In this document: in pieces, positions 8,422 through 17,564 of the stretch
How the letters are laid out: the number at the start of each line of letters is the position of its first letter
Position numbering within the stretch: the first letter of the stretch is position 1
Source: Prochlorococcus sp. AG-347-M23
GTDB taxonomy: Bacteria; Cyanobacteriota; Cyanobacteriia; PCC-6307; Cyanobiaceae
Length of the DNA: 36,297 bases
Reading direction: 5' to 3'
Assembly: GCA_003278855.1 (NCBI GenBank)
Contig: QCCU01000015.1
Span: 1-36,297 of the forward strand
Program-made: the position numbers and the translations under genes
The notes under the pieces: model-generated
Told to the model about the DNA's origin: nothing
Seen by the model: only the letters and a program-made list of their open reading frames with translations
Databases searched by the model: none

Positions 8422-9573
8422 ATGTCAGATATAAAGGAAATTAATTTAGTCGATGTAAAAAATAATTCAAACATCATAAATAATTTAAATAGTATTTATA
8501 AACTTTGGGGATATGAAGAGGTTTCACCCTCATTTATAAATACTTTACAGACCATAAAAGGCCGTGGGGTTATTGACGAAAATCAGGTTGTAGGAATAGT
8601 AAGTAATAATTCATTATGTCTTAGGCCAGAAATGACAACATCTATTGTTAAATTGTCATCTACTAGATTAATAAATAAAAAAAGACCTATAAGATTATTC
8701 ACCAATGGAATGGTTTTTGATAAAAAACAAAATAATAAGAATTCATTTAAATTACAAGAAAAATTGCAGAGTGGAATTGAATTAATTGGATATGATACAA
8801 AATACCCAGAAATTGAAGTTATTAATATTTTGTTTGATTCAATCGATAATATTAATTTGAAGGATGGTTGTAATTTATTTCTACTAGTAAGCACCACAAA
8901 AATAATGGACTTGATACTGAACAAATATAAGAATAATAATTTTGAAGAGATTAAGAAAAGTTTGGTTAATTTTGATCAAGATAATTTATCTAAATTAGGA
9001 ATAGATGAAGATGATAAATATATTCTTAAAGATCTTTTATTCACACGAGGAGAGCCAATTGCAATATTAAAAAAATTAAAAACTATATATGGTGCTAGTA
9101 AAACATTAGATGACTTAAATTTTTTATTTGAGACATTATCAATAATATCAAATAAATATGGTGTTAAATTACAACTTGATCCAACTTTTCAACCTCACTT
9201 GAATTTATATGAAGGAATAGTTTTTCAACTAATAGGGGATAACGGTAAAAATAAAAGCGTCATCGCAAAAGGGGGAAGATATGATGAGTTAGTAAGGTCA
9301 TTTAGTCCTAATGAGAAAATATTTAATGGGATTGGATTTACAATTTCAGTAGACATTTTAAGAAATTTAATTAAGGAAGAAAAGACAGATAAAAAAAGGA
9401 TTTTATTGATGTTTAAAGATTCTTATTTGTTAGAAAAAGGTATGAATGAACAAAAAGAACAACAAAAAAGAGGAAACATTGCAGTCTTACATTTAAATCC
9501 ATGTGATGACTTGGCTAAAGCCAATCAAATTTTGAAAGAAAACAATTGTAGTGAGATTTTGTGGGTTAAATAA
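8422..9573 (+). CDS. hisZ: ATP phosphoribosyltransferase regulatory subunit
   Basis: A 383-aa catalytically inactive relative of class II histidyl-tRNA synthetase, which in this family binds short-form HisG to form the first enzyme of histidine synthesis. Visible class II features are the N-terminal WGYEEVSPSFINTL segment, a motif-2-like RPIRLFTNGMVFDKK, and the motif-3-like IAKGGRYDELVRSFSPNEKIFNGIGFTISVDIL. It has no long C-terminal anticodon-binding domain and is shorter than HisRS (about 420 or more), which separates it from hisS. It starts 18 bp after the phosphatase gene. It is markedly Lys/Asn/Ile rich even for this genome. Confidence 0.85.
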   Translation: MSDIKEINLVDVKNNSNIINNLNSIYKLWGYEEVSPSFINTLQTIKGRGVIDENQVVGIVSNNSLCLRPEMTTSIVKLSSTRLINKKRPIRLFTNGMVFDKKQNNKNSFKLQEKLQSGIELIGYDTKYPEIEVINILFDSIDNINLKDGCNLFLLVSTTKIMDLILNKYKNNNFEEIKKSLVNFDQDNLSKLGIDEDDKYILKDLLFTRGEPIAILKKLKTIYGASKTLDDLNFLFETLSIISNKYGVKLQLDPTFQPHLNLYEGIVFQLIGDNGKNKSVIAKGGRYDELVRSFSPNEKIFNGIGFTISVDILRNLIKEEKTDKKRILLMFKDSYLLEKGMNEQKEQQKRGNIAVLHLNPCDDLAKANQILKENNCSEILWVK

Positions 9574-9634
9574 AACCTTTTAAAAGTTTATTTAGTTTTA
9601 AAATTCAAATATTGTTCGGACAATACTCCTAATT

Positions 9635-9655
9635 AAACTTGATTAACAAGTTTTT
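9635..9655 (+). terminator. possible rho-independent terminator after hisZ
   Basis: A 7-bp stem AAACTTG (9635-9641) / CAAGTTT (9647-9653) with a 5-nt loop runs into a short T tract (9651-9655). It is low in GC and so weak on its own. A second small hairpin, TATTGT-TCGG-ACAATA (9610-9625), sits just before it without a T tract. Both fall in the 117-bp gap between hisZ and htpG. Confidence 0.45.
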
Positions 9656-9690
9656 AAGAAATAGTATTTAATATGTTTGATTTTTTTTAA

Positions 9691-11595
9691 ATGGAAAAAG
9701 GCGAAATTCGTATTAATACCGAAAATATTTTCCCAATTATCAAGAAGGCAGTATATTCTGACCATGAAATCTTCTTAAGAGAACTTGTTAGTAATGGTGT
9801 TGACGCAATTAGCAAAAGAAGAATGGCCTCTATGGCAGGTGATTGCGAGAATACTGAGGAGGCTCAAGTAAAAATAACTATTAACCGTGAAAAAAATACG
9901 TTAACAATATCCGATAATGGAATTGGAATGAATGATGAAGAAATTAAGAAGTATATAAATCAAGTTGCATTTTCTAGTGCTGAAGAATTCCTAACAAAAT
10001 ACAAAAAAGATAATGATGAATTCATAGGTCATTTTGGACTAGGTTTTTATTCAAGTTTCATGGTGGCAGATAGAGTTGATATATTAACTAAATCGGCAAT
10101 TGGGGAATCAAAAGCTTTCAAATGGTCTTGTGATGGATCACCAAATTTCACGTTAGAGGAATCTGAAAGAGAAACAATTGGTACAGATGTTATTCTTCAC
10201 CTACTTGAAGAAGAAAAAGAGTTTATTGAGCCAGAAAGGATTAAATCACTAATAAAAAAATATTGTGATTTTATGCCAATAGATGTCTTATTAGAAGGAG
10301 AGACAATCAATAAGAAAAATCCTCCTTGGAGAAAACAACCTAGTGAATTAAAAGAAGAAGATTATATTGAGTTATATAAATACCTTTATCCTTTCCAGGG
10401 AGATCCACTGTTATGGATTCATCTAAATACAGATTACCCATATGACATACAAGGAATTTTGTATTTTCCAAAGTTGTCAGGTAGAGCTGATTGGGAAAAG
10501 GGAGAAATAAAACTATTTTGCAATCAAGTATTCGTAAGCGATTCAATTAAAGAGATAGTTCCAAAATACCTTTTACCTCTAAGAGGAGTTATTGACTCTA
10601 CAGATATACCTCTTAATGTTAGTAGAAGTGCATTACAAACAGATAGAAAAGTAAGGTCTATATCATCATTTATCTCAAAAAAAATTGCTAATAAGCTGAA
10701 GGATTTGATAAAAAATTCTCCTGAATTTTATGCAGAAATTTGGGATTCAATCTCTGCTTTTATTAAAATTGGTGCTATCGAAGATGAAAAATTTGCTGAT
10801 TTAGTTAATAACAGTATAATTTTCGAAACAATTTTAAATTCAGAGAAAGACGTAACTAAAGATATCGAAAATAAATCCCTCATCAAGTCCAATGAAAAAT
10901 ATTTCACAACTCTCGCAAATTACAAAGAGCGAAATAAATTAACTGATTCTAAAAAAATAATTTATTGTTCAGATTTGATTGCACAGTCTAGTGCATTAAA
11001 TATATGTTTATCTGATAATAAAGAAGTTATTAAATCAGATCCCTTAATTGACGCACAATTTCTTCCATGGTTGGAAAGTAAAAATGAAGATTATCAATTC
11101 CAAAGAGTAGATTCAGAAATAAATGAACTAGAAGATAAAGAATCTAAAGAAATTGTAGATAAGGATGGCAAATCAAATACAGATAATCTTAGAGATACGA
11201 TAGTTAAGGCCCTTAACAATGAGAAAGTAACAGTTAAAGTACAGTCACTTTCAAGTAAAGATGCACCACCAGCGATGATCTTGCTTCCAGAACAAATGAG
11301 AAGAATTAATGATATGGGTGCTTACATGGAACAAAAGATGCCTGGCTTACCTGAATATCATGTGCTCTTAATTAACAAAGAACATCCACTTATTGTTGGT
11401 CTTAATAAAATTACAGGCAACAAAATAATTATTGATGAAAAAGATCCTATGGAGAATCCATTAGCTTCTAAAATTGCTAATCATGTCTATGATATGGCTA
11501 AGCTTTCCGTTGGTGGATTAGATCAAGAACAGATAATTAATTTACAAAATAATAATGCTGAATTAATTTCAGAATTACTTAATTCAACAAATTGA
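9691..11595 (+). CDS. htpG: Hsp90-family chaperone HtpG
   Basis: A 634-aa bacterial Hsp90. The N-terminal GHKL ATPase domain has the motifs ELVSNGVDAISK (Asn/Asp of the ATP site), DNGIGM and GHFGLGFYSSFMVAD. The middle domain includes VSDSIKEIVPKYLLPLRGVIDSTDIPLNVSRSALQ with the conserved catalytic-loop Arg. The C-terminal dimerisation domain follows an acidic linker (about residues 470-505). Length and order fit the family. In cyanobacteria HtpG serves in heat, oxidative and high-light stress. It has its own upstream gap of 117 bp, so probably its own promoter; I could not pin it down. Confidence 0.97.
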   Translation: MEKGEIRINTENIFPIIKKAVYSDHEIFLRELVSNGVDAISKRRMASMAGDCENTEEAQVKITINREKNTLTISDNGIGMNDEEIKKYINQVAFSSAEEFLTKYKKDNDEFIGHFGLGFYSSFMVADRVDILTKSAIGESKAFKWSCDGSPNFTLEESERETIGTDVILHLLEEEKEFIEPERIKSLIKKYCDFMPIDVLLEGETINKKNPPWRKQPSELKEEDYIELYKYLYPFQGDPLLWIHLNTDYPYDIQGILYFPKLSGRADWEKGEIKLFCNQVFVSDSIKEIVPKYLLPLRGVIDSTDIPLNVSRSALQTDRKVRSISSFISKKIANKLKDLIKNSPEFYAEIWDSISAFIKIGAIEDEKFADLVNNSIIFETILNSEKDVTKDIENKSLIKSNEKYFTTLANYKERNKLTDSKKIIYCSDLIAQSSALNICLSDNKEVIKSDPLIDAQFLPWLESKNEDYQFQRVDSEINELEDKESKEIVDKDGKSNTDNLRDTIVKALNNEKVTVKVQSLSSKDAPPAMILLPEQMRRINDMGAYMEQKMPGLPEYHVLLINKEHPLIVGLNKITGNKIIIDEKDPMENPLASKIANHVYDMAKLSVGGLDQEQIINLQNNNAELISELLNSTN

Positions 11596-11630
11596 GTCAT
11601 GTGTTAGAATTTTTAAAGATATAACTCAAT
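11591..11630 (+). promoter_or_regulatory. inverted repeat just before the rpmB start
   Basis: ATTGAGT at 11591-11597, overlapping the htpG stop, is matched by ACTCAAT at 11624-11630, four bases before the rpmB ATG. In RNA this makes a 7-bp stem closing a 26-nt loop that ends at the ribosome-binding region of L28. No T tract follows, so it is not a terminator. A regulatory role is only a guess. Confidence 0.25.
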
Positions 11631-11634
11631 AAAT

Positions 11635-11871
11635 ATGTCAAGAGTTTGCGAACTGACAGGTGCAAAAGCTAATAACGGGATGGCAGTGAGTCACTCACAT
11701 ATTCGTACAAAAAAATTGCAACAAGTTAATCTTCAAAAAAGGAGACTTTGGTGGGAAGAAGGTAAAAAATGGGTGAATATTAAAATTAGCACCAAAGCAC
11801 TAAAGTCTATACAAAAAGTAGGTTTAGATAAATTTGCCAAATCTAATGGGGTTGATTTAAAAAAATTCTAA
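11635..11871 (+). CDS. rpmB: 50S ribosomal protein L28
   Basis: A 78-aa basic ribosomal protein. It opens [27 protein letters not shown], which matches the L28 N-terminal signature (CxxTGK/A...G..VSHS...TKR), and continues with [22 protein letters not shown]. Length is as usual. It lacks the CxxC zinc pair found in some L28 paralogues. It is followed after five bases by the peroxiredoxin ATG, so the two could share a transcript. Confidence 0.96.
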   Translation: MSRVCELTGAKANNGMAVSHSHIRTKKLQQVNLQKRRLWWEEGKKWVNIKISTKALKSIQKVGLDKFAKSNGVDLKKF

Positions 11872-11876
11872 ATTTG

Positions 11877-12410
11877 ATGAGAAATTTAGTTGTAAGTATA
11901 TTTATATCTTTTATTTTTTTATTTAATTGTAATTCAGCAATAGCTTTTGACTTTGCTCCTGAAGTTGGAGAAATTGCTCCAAACTTTCAATTAGAAGGTT
12001 TTAATAAAAACATAAAATCAAAAAATATTTGGGAATTAAATGATTTTCAAGGTAAGTGGCTTGTTATGTATTTTTATCCAAAGGACTTTACAGCAGGTTG
12101 TACTCTTGAAGCTAAAGGTTTTTCGGAATTAAAAAAAGATTTTTCAAAATATAATGCCGAAATTGTTGGTATTAGTGCTGATAATCAAGATTCTCATGAA
12201 AGTTTCTGCAGCGAAAAATCTATAAACTACACCTTATTATCCGATCCTGATGGAATTATTAGCGAAAAATATGGTTCGTGGATTCCTCCATTTTCTGATA
12301 GAAATACTTTTTTGATTTCTCCAGAAGGTGAAATTTCTTATAGATGGATAAGTGTTTTACCTATAAATCATGCCAAAGAAGTACTTAATGTGCTAAAGAA
12401 AAAAATATAA
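11877..12410 (+). CDS. exported PrxQ/BCP-type peroxiredoxin
   Basis: A 177-aa thiol peroxidase. Residues 1-23 form a signal peptide (MRNLV, then a hydrophobic core ending near CNSAIAFDF), implying export to the periplasm or thylakoid lumen. The peroxidatic Cys75 is in FTAGCTLEAK. Residue 80, where E. coli-type BCP has its resolving Cys, is Lys. Instead Cys111 (SFCSEKS) lies 36 residues downstream; I recall the same C47/C83 spacing in the PrxQ of Xylella. The fold continues through LLSDPDGIISEKYGSW and NTFLISPEGEI. ATG 11877 is preferred over the adjoining TTG 11874. It should reduce peroxides at the membrane; reductant unknown. Confidence 0.88.
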   Translation: MRNLVVSIFISFIFLFNCNSAIAFDFAPEVGEIAPNFQLEGFNKNIKSKNIWELNDFQGKWLVMYFYPKDFTAGCTLEAKGFSELKKDFSKYNAEIVGISADNQDSHESFCSEKSINYTLLSDPDGIISEKYGSWIPPFSDRNTFLISPEGEISYRWISVLPINHAKEVLNVLKKKI

Positions 12411-12413
12411 ATT

Positions 12414-12716
12414 TTGCACGAACTTTCATTTGGAACTTGGTTAATTCACATCTCTTCGGTTATTGAATGGATATTTACCATCTTTGTTATAAACAAAATT
12501 TCTAAATATAAAAAATACAATTTATTTTTTTGGTTAAGCTTAGCTATGGTTCCCAACTTAATAGGAGCTATGTGCGCTATTACCTGGCATATCTATGACA
12601 ATCAAGAAAATCTATACGGTCTAGTATCACTTCAAGGAATATTTACATTTATAGGAAATTCAACATTAGCCTTAGCTGTAATAAAGATTTTTAGAGGAAT
12701 AGAGACTTATGAATGA
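12414..12716 (+). CDS. DUF2499 family membrane protein
   Basis: A 100-aa integral membrane protein. I recognise the cyanobacteria/plastid DUF2499 type from HELSFGTWLIHISSVIEWIFTI and the GAMCAITWHIYDN segment. About three hydrophobic segments are visible (roughly residues 8-25, 35-55 and 70-92). The start codon is TTG at 12414, three bases after the peroxiredoxin stop; no ATG is available before the conserved region. It overlaps the DUF3593 gene by 8 bp, a sign of translational coupling. No function is assigned. Confidence 0.82.
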   Translation: MHELSFGTWLIHISSVIEWIFTIFVINKISKYKKYNLFFWLSLAMVPNLIGAMCAITWHIYDNQENLYGLVSLQGIFTFIGNSTLALAVIKIFRGIETYE

Positions 12717-13044
12717 TTTATTTTTTAAATTTATAGAAAAATTAGGTTCTATCGATAACACATTGTTGTTTGCAGTATCAATAATTCCATATGCAATATT
12801 TTTGTTTTACTTATATAAAATCAAATCTGTTAATAATTTTGTAAAAACAGGATTTTCCTTAACTGTTTTATTCGTATTTATAACTATATTGGTATCTATT
12901 TTCACACTAAATTACTATGATAAAACCCTTGTTGAGGTTGACTTATTCCATGGCTTTGCAGAATCATTCCTAACTCTAAGTGATTTTGTTATTTTGTTTG
13001 GATTTATAAAGTTGTTAAATAGCTTAGAAGTAAACAACTCTTAA
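12709..13044 (+). CDS. DUF3593 family membrane protein
   Basis: A 111-aa membrane protein with about three helices (roughly residues 15-35, 45-66 and 85-105). It fits the cyanobacterial DUF3593 type, with FAVSIIPYAIFLFYLYKIKS and a LFHGFAESFLTLSDFVILFGF segment. The ATG lies inside the end of the DUF2499 gene (8-bp overlap). The tight DUF2499-DUF3593 coupling, directly ahead of psaK, suggests the two products form one thylakoid or plasma-membrane complex; that is inference. Confidence 0.78.
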   Translation: MNDLFFKFIEKLGSIDNTLLFAVSIIPYAIFLFYLYKIKSVNNFVKTGFSLTVLFVFITILVSIFTLNYYDKTLVEVDLFHGFAESFLTLSDFVILFGFIKLLNSLEVNNS

Positions 13045-13110
13045 GACCTTTTACAATTTTGTGTTTTTTAGGTAAAAGTATTAGAGAATATATAAAAATA
13101 ACGATTTTTT

Positions 13111-13371
13111 ATGTTTACTACATTATTTGCAGCTGCAGATCCAGCAACTTTTTCTTGGTCTCCAAAGTGTGCCGTCGTAATGATTGCATGTAATGTTTTT
13201 GCTTATGCAATTGCTAGAGCAACAATAAGAAAACCTAACGAAGGTTTTGAAATACCCAATTCAAAATTCTATGGTGGTTTAAGTCACGCATCAGTTGTAG
13301 GTGCTAATTGCCTAGGTCATATTTTCGGAATTGGAGCAATATTAGGATTAGCCTCAAGAGGTGTTTTATAA
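13111..13371 (+). CDS. psaK: photosystem I reaction centre subunit PsaK
   Basis: An 86-aa PSI subunit with two transmembrane helices. After a short N-terminal region ending in FSWSPKCAVVMIACNVFAYAIAR (first helix about residues 20-36) comes a basic loop (TIRKPNEGFEIPNSKFYGG) and a second Gly/Ala-rich helix (about 57-82, HASVVGANCLGHIFGIGAILG). PsaK sits at the periphery of PSI and takes part in antenna coupling. Length and motifs fit cyanobacterial PsaK. The upstream 66 bp contain TATAAA-like AT-rich hexamers that could be a -10 box. It is convergent with dxs, the two stops 33 bp apart. Confidence 0.93.
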   Translation: MFTTLFAAADPATFSWSPKCAVVMIACNVFAYAIARATIRKPNEGFEIPNSKFYGGLSHASVVGANCLGHIFGIGAILGLASRGVL

Positions 13372-13404
13372 AAATTTATTTATTAATTTTTATTTATTAA
13401 ATTT
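13372..13404. other. AT-only gap between convergent psaK and dxs
   Basis: The 33 bases hold two imperfect copies of ATTTATTAATTTTT-like sequence and continuous A and T runs. They could act as a weak bidirectional terminator but show no clear GC stem. Confidence 0.3.
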
Positions 13405-15294
13405 TTAATTAACTAACTTAAATTTCTCAACAATTTTATCTGCCATCTGATCAGGCAAAAGTCCTAGTTTTTCTTTACTCTGATCAGGTGAAGCATGATC
13501 AACTAATACATCAGGTATACCTATTCTGTATACAGGAATGTTTATTTCATTATCGTTAAATAATTCAACTATTGCGGAACCAAATCCTCCTATTAAGGTT
13601 CCTTCTTCCATGGTTACAACTTTTTGAATTTTCTTGGCTAAAGGCATAATAAGATTTTTATCGAGAGGTTTAACAAACCTAGCATTAACAATGCATACAT
13701 TAATGTTCATATTTTTTAAGATCTTTGCTGTTTCGATTGCTGATGCTACCATTGAACCATAAGCAATAATTAAAATATCTTCTCCTTCTTCAAGTATTTC
13801 AGCTTCGCCTATATTCAAAGGTTCCCAACCCTCATCCATTACAGCCACTCCTAATCCAGAACCTCTGGGTATTCTTAGTGCTGTAGGACCATTATGGTTT
13901 ATTGAAGTTATTAACATTCTCTGTAATTCAGACTCATCCTTTGGAGCCATCAATACAAAATTAGGTATAGATCTCATATAACTGATATCGTACTGACCTT
14001 GGTGAGTAGGACCGTCAGCTCCAACTATCCCAGCTCTATCAAGTACGAATGATACAGGTAAATTTTGTATTCCTACATCATGAATTAATTGGTCGAAAGC
14101 ACGTTGAAGAAAAGTACTATAGATAGCTACAACAGGTTTAAGACCATCGCAAGACATTCCTGCCGCAAGAGTAACTGCATGTTGTTCTGCTATTCCTACA
14201 TCAATATATTGATCAGGGATATTTTTTTGCAATATATCTAAACCAGTACCTGTAGCCATTGCAGCAGTAATACCAACGACTTTGCTATCTTGTTCACATA
14301 TTTTTAATAAGGTTTGACCAAATATCTTACTATAACTAACAGGTTTAGGTTTCTTTGATGGAATAGATTTCCCAGTTGTAAGATCAAATGCAGACTGTGC
14401 GTGATATCCAACCTGATCGGCTTCTGCATATGGGTAACCCTTTCCTTTTGTTGTGACAACATGAACAAGTACAGGTCTTTTAAGTTTATGGGCTGCGTTA
14501 AAGGTCTTAACTAAGTTACCAATATCATGACCATCAATTGGACCCATATATGTAAATCCAAGTTCTTCAAAAACAGCTCCAACCTTAGGTACAGATAATC
14601 GCCTAACGCTCCCTTTAATATTTTTGAGTTCTTCTGGGATATCCTTACCAATTAAGGGTATATTTTTTACACTTTCTTGAACACTATCGGACAAAAATTG
14701 CAATGGTGGACTTACTCTTACCTTATTTAAGTAAGATGAAAGTGCTCCAACCGGAGGTGAAATAGACATGTCATTATCGTTCAATACTACAACTAAAGGG
14801 GTATTTGGTAAGTGACCTGCATGATTTATAGCTTCTAATGCCATTCCTCCTGTTAGTGCTCCATCTCCAATAACAGCGACACATTTATAATTCTCACCTT
14901 TTCTATCTCTTGCTATTGCCATCCCTAATGCAGCAGAAATAGAAGTACTTGCATGTCCAGCACCAAAATGATCAAATTTACTTTCACTTCTTTTAAGATA
15001 TCCAGCGACTCCATTTTGCTGTCTAAGAGAATCAAATTGACTGAAACGTCCTGTAATTAATTTATGAGGGTAACCTTGATGTCCTACATCCCAAACAACT
15101 TTGTCAAAATCAAGATCAAGAGTTTGATATAAAGCCAATGTCAACTCAACTACACCTAATCCAGGACCAAGATGTCCTCCACTAGTGGATACTACCTGAA
15201 GATGTCTTTCTCTAATTTGACAAGCAATTTCCTCTAATTGTGAAACTGTTAAGCCATGAAGTTGATTTGGATGACTTAACTCACTTAAAAGCAT
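13405..15294 (-). CDS. dxs: 1-deoxy-D-xylulose-5-phosphate synthase
   Basis: A 629-aa thiamine-diphosphate enzyme that condenses pyruvate and glyceraldehyde 3-phosphate in the first step of the MEP isoprenoid pathway, feeding carotenoids, phytol and quinones. The TPP-binding segment [18 protein letters not shown] leads to [15 protein letters not shown]. The transketolase-like pyrimidine domain has [38 protein letters not shown], with the catalytic Glu of the AEQHA motif, and a [15 protein letters not shown] segment. The C-terminal domain ([19 protein letters not shown]) is complete. Start ATG 15294 gives [15 protein letters not shown], as usual for cyanobacterial DXS. Divergent from ilvA. Confidence 0.97.
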   Translation of the reverse strand: MLLSELSHPNQLHGLTVSQLEEIACQIRERHLQVVSTSGGHLGPGLGVVELTLALYQTLDLDFDKVVWDVGHQGYPHKLITGRFSQFDSLRQQNGVAGYLKRSESKFDHFGAGHASTSISAALGMAIARDRKGENYKCVAVIGDGALTGGMALEAINHAGHLPNTPLVVVLNDNDMSISPPVGALSSYLNKVRVSPPLQFLSDSVQESVKNIPLIGKDIPEELKNIKGSVRRLSVPKVGAVFEELGFTYMGPIDGHDIGNLVKTFNAAHKLKRPVLVHVVTTKGKGYPYAEADQVGYHAQSAFDLTTGKSIPSKKPKPVSYSKIFGQTLLKICEQDSKVVGITAAMATGTGLDILQKNIPDQYIDVGIAEQHAVTLAAGMSCDGLKPVVAIYSTFLQRAFDQLIHDVGIQNLPVSFVLDRAGIVGADGPTHQGQYDISYMRSIPNFVLMAPKDESELQRMLITSINHNGPTALRIPRGSGLGVAVMDEGWEPLNIGEAEILEEGEDILIIAYGSMVASAIETAKILKNMNINVCIVNARFVKPLDKNLIMPLAKKIQKVVTMEEGTLIGGFGSAIVELFNDNEINIPVYRIGIPDVLVDHASPDQSKEKLGLLPDQMADKIVEKFKLVN

Positions 15295-15410
15295 TTAACA
15301 AAAATTGGTATCTATATAATCTAAAACGCCGAGGTGCAAAATGAGTATTTTTTTTGAAATAGATCATGTAATGTTTTATTAGATTAATATTTAATGCTAA
15401 AAATATATAT

Positions 15411-16952
15411 ATGAATGATTATTTTGAAAAAATACTTCAAGCTGAAGTCTATGAAGTTGCAAAAAAAACACCACTAGAGAAAGCTCATAATTTAAGTAAT
15501 ACACTTAATAATGAAGTTTTTCTAAAAAGAGAAGATCTTCAAGATGTATTTTCATTCAAAATAAGAGGAGCATATAACAAAATGAGTAAGCTCACTAATT
15601 CGCAGCTTGCTCAGGGAGTAATTACTTCTAGTGCTGGTAATCATGCTCAAGGGGTTGCACTTAGTGCCCTTAAGTTAAATTGCCAAGCAACCATATTAAT
15701 GCCCATAACCACACCTCTAGTAAAAGTTAATGCAGTAAAAAATTTAAAAGCAAAAGTTATATTATATGGAGATAACTATGATGAAACTTACAAAGAGGCA
15801 ATAAGGATTAGCCAAGAAAGAAATTTATGCTTTATTCATCCCTTTGATGATCCAGAAGTAATAGCAGGACAAGGAACTATAGCTATAGAACTTGAACAGC
15901 AGCTTAAGGAAAAACCTTATGCAATTTATATTGCTGTAGGTGGTGGGGGATTGATATCAGGAATATCATTATACATTAAAAAAATATGGCCTGAAGTAAA
16001 AATAATTGGCGTAGAACCAGAAGATGCTGACGCTATGACGAAATCTTTGGAAGAAGAAAAAATTGTGGAACTATCTTCGGTAGGTCAATTTGCAGATGGA
16101 GTAGCGGTTAAAAAAATTGGTAAAAATACTTTTGATATTGGTAAAAAATATATAGATAAGATGATTAGGGTTAACACCGACGAAATCTGTGCTGCTATAA
16201 AAGATGTATTTGAGGATACTAGATCAATACTAGAGCCCGCAGGTGCCTTATCAATAGCAGGAATGAAAAAAGATATTTTAAATTCGAATCATTCAAATAG
16301 AAAAATGGTTGCGATTGCATGTGGTGCAAATATGAATTTTGAGAGGCTTAGATTTGTAGCAGAAAGAGCAGAACTTGGAGAGTGTAAAGAAGTAATGATG
16401 GCTGTTGAAATTCCTGAACGTGCTGGTAGTCTGATTGATTTTTGCAAGTTACTTGATAATAGAAATTTAACTGAATTTAGCTATAGGATGTCGAATTCTA
16501 AGAATGCGCAGATCTTTGTAGGAGTTCAAGTCTATGGTTTAAATGATAAAAAAAATCTTTTAAATGTATTTAGAAATTCTGAGTACTCATTTATTGACAT
16601 AAGTGATGATGAATTATCTAAAAATCATCTCAGACATATGGTAGGAGGAAGATTACCAAAGAATTTTAAAGAGATGGAATATAGAAACTTTATTGAACTT
16701 TTATACAGATTTGAGTTTCCTGAAAGGCCTGGCGCATTAATAAACTTCCTAAATAACATGAAATCAAATTGGTCTATAAGCGTATTTCACTACAGGAATT
16801 ATGGAGCTGATGTAGGGAAAATTGTTATTGGAGTTTTGATCGATAAAAATGAGATTTTAGAGTGGAATAAATTTGTAAGAATTCTAGGCTATAAATTCTG
16901 GGATGAAACTCAAAACGATACATATAGATTATTCCTTGGTGCATCAGATTAA
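15411..16952 (+). CDS. ilvA: biosynthetic threonine ammonia-lyase
   Basis: A 513-aa PLP enzyme that deaminates threonine to 2-oxobutanoate, committing carbon to isoleucine. The PLP lysine is Lys50 in FSFKIRGAYNKM; SSAGNHAQGVALSA and the phosphate-cradle GGGGLISGI follow. Two ACT-like regulatory modules (about residues 325-410 and 420-510, each beginning with an xxxPERPGxLxxF pattern such as VEIPERAGSLIDF and FEFPERPGALINF) mark the long, isoleucine-regulated biosynthetic type. The start ATG 15411 is the first in frame. It is followed at once by scpB. Confidence 0.95.
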   Translation: MNDYFEKILQAEVYEVAKKTPLEKAHNLSNTLNNEVFLKREDLQDVFSFKIRGAYNKMSKLTNSQLAQGVITSSAGNHAQGVALSALKLNCQATILMPITTPLVKVNAVKNLKAKVILYGDNYDETYKEAIRISQERNLCFIHPFDDPEVIAGQGTIAIELEQQLKEKPYAIYIAVGGGGLISGISLYIKKIWPEVKIIGVEPEDADAMTKSLEEEKIVELSSVGQFADGVAVKKIGKNTFDIGKKYIDKMIRVNTDEICAAIKDVFEDTRSILEPAGALSIAGMKKDILNSNHSNRKMVAIACGANMNFERLRFVAERAELGECKEVMMAVEIPERAGSLIDFCKLLDNRNLTEFSYRMSNSKNAQIFVGVQVYGLNDKKNLLNVFRNSEYSFIDISDDELSKNHLRHMVGGRLPKNFKEMEYRNFIELLYRFEFPERPGALINFLNNMKSNWSISVFHYRNYGADVGKIVIGVLIDKNEILEWNKFVRILGYKFWDETQNDTYRLFLGASD

Positions 16953-16983
16953 ATTTAAGGTAAATTAGGGAAGATTTCGGTAA

Positions 16984-17526
16984 TTTAAAATCAATCGATC
17001 TAATCTAAATACCACGCCAATATCTGATATAGATCTAGTTACTAAAGTTGAAGCTGTTCTATATTTAAAAGGCAGACCAATAACAAAAAAGGATCTTTCA
17101 GAAATTACTAATTCTGATATAAACTCAATAAATGATGCAATTAAAGATCTAAAAAATAAATACTCTAATCCTAACTCAGCTATTGAATTAAATGCAGTTA
17201 ATAACAGTTTTTCTCTCGAACTAAAATCTAGTCTCAATGAATTCGTCGATGATTTACTTCCTTCTGATTTGAAAAAATCCGAATTAAGGACATTAGCAAC
17301 TATTGCGATCAAAAAAAAGATCCTGCAATCGGATCTTATACTTCTTCGAGGTTCAGGTGCATATGATCATATAAAAGAATTATTAGAAAAGAAATTCATC
17401 GTCAAACGAAAGCAAAAAGATGGTAGATCATATTGGCTATCATTATCAGAAAAGTTTTTTCAAACGTTTGCTGTAAGTAACGAATATCTCTCAAATATTG
17501 GAAGCGGTAACAATAAGCAGCAATAA
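16984..17526 (+). CDS. scpB: chromosome segregation/condensation protein ScpB (no canonical start codon)
   Basis: The frame is open from just after a TAA at 16981 and encodes a full-size ScpB of about 170-180 aa, the winged-helix partner of ScpA and SMC in condensin. The first winged helix (VTKVEAVLYLKGRPITKKDLSEI) and the second (ELRTLATIAIKKKILQSDLILLRGS, then HIKELLEKKFIV) are both recognisable. The problem is the start: the first ATG/GTG/TTG in frame is TTG 17269, which would delete the first domain. Upstream only ATC (16990), ATA (17020) and similar rare codons are available; an AGGGAAG lies at 16967-16973. So either a non-AUG start is used or the start was lost. Coordinates are those of the maximal frame. 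Confidence 0.75.
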   Translation, partial: FKINRSNLNTTPISDIDLVTKVEAVLYLKGRPITKKDLSEITNSDINSINDAIKDLKNKYSNPNSAIELNAVNNSFSLELKSSLNEFVDDLLPSDLKKSELRTLATIAIKKKILQSDLILLRGSGAYDHIKELLEKKFIVKRKQKDGRSYWLSLSEKFFQTFAVSNEYLSNIGSGNNKQQ

Positions 17527-17564
17527 TAAGTAAATGTTAGAATAAATTAAAATTGGACAATGTA

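Noticed and set aside
16965..17312. 115-codon minus-strand ORF over the start of scpB
   Set aside because: It is antisense to the conserved first winged helix of ScpB and resembles nothing. The plus-strand frame clearly encodes ScpB.
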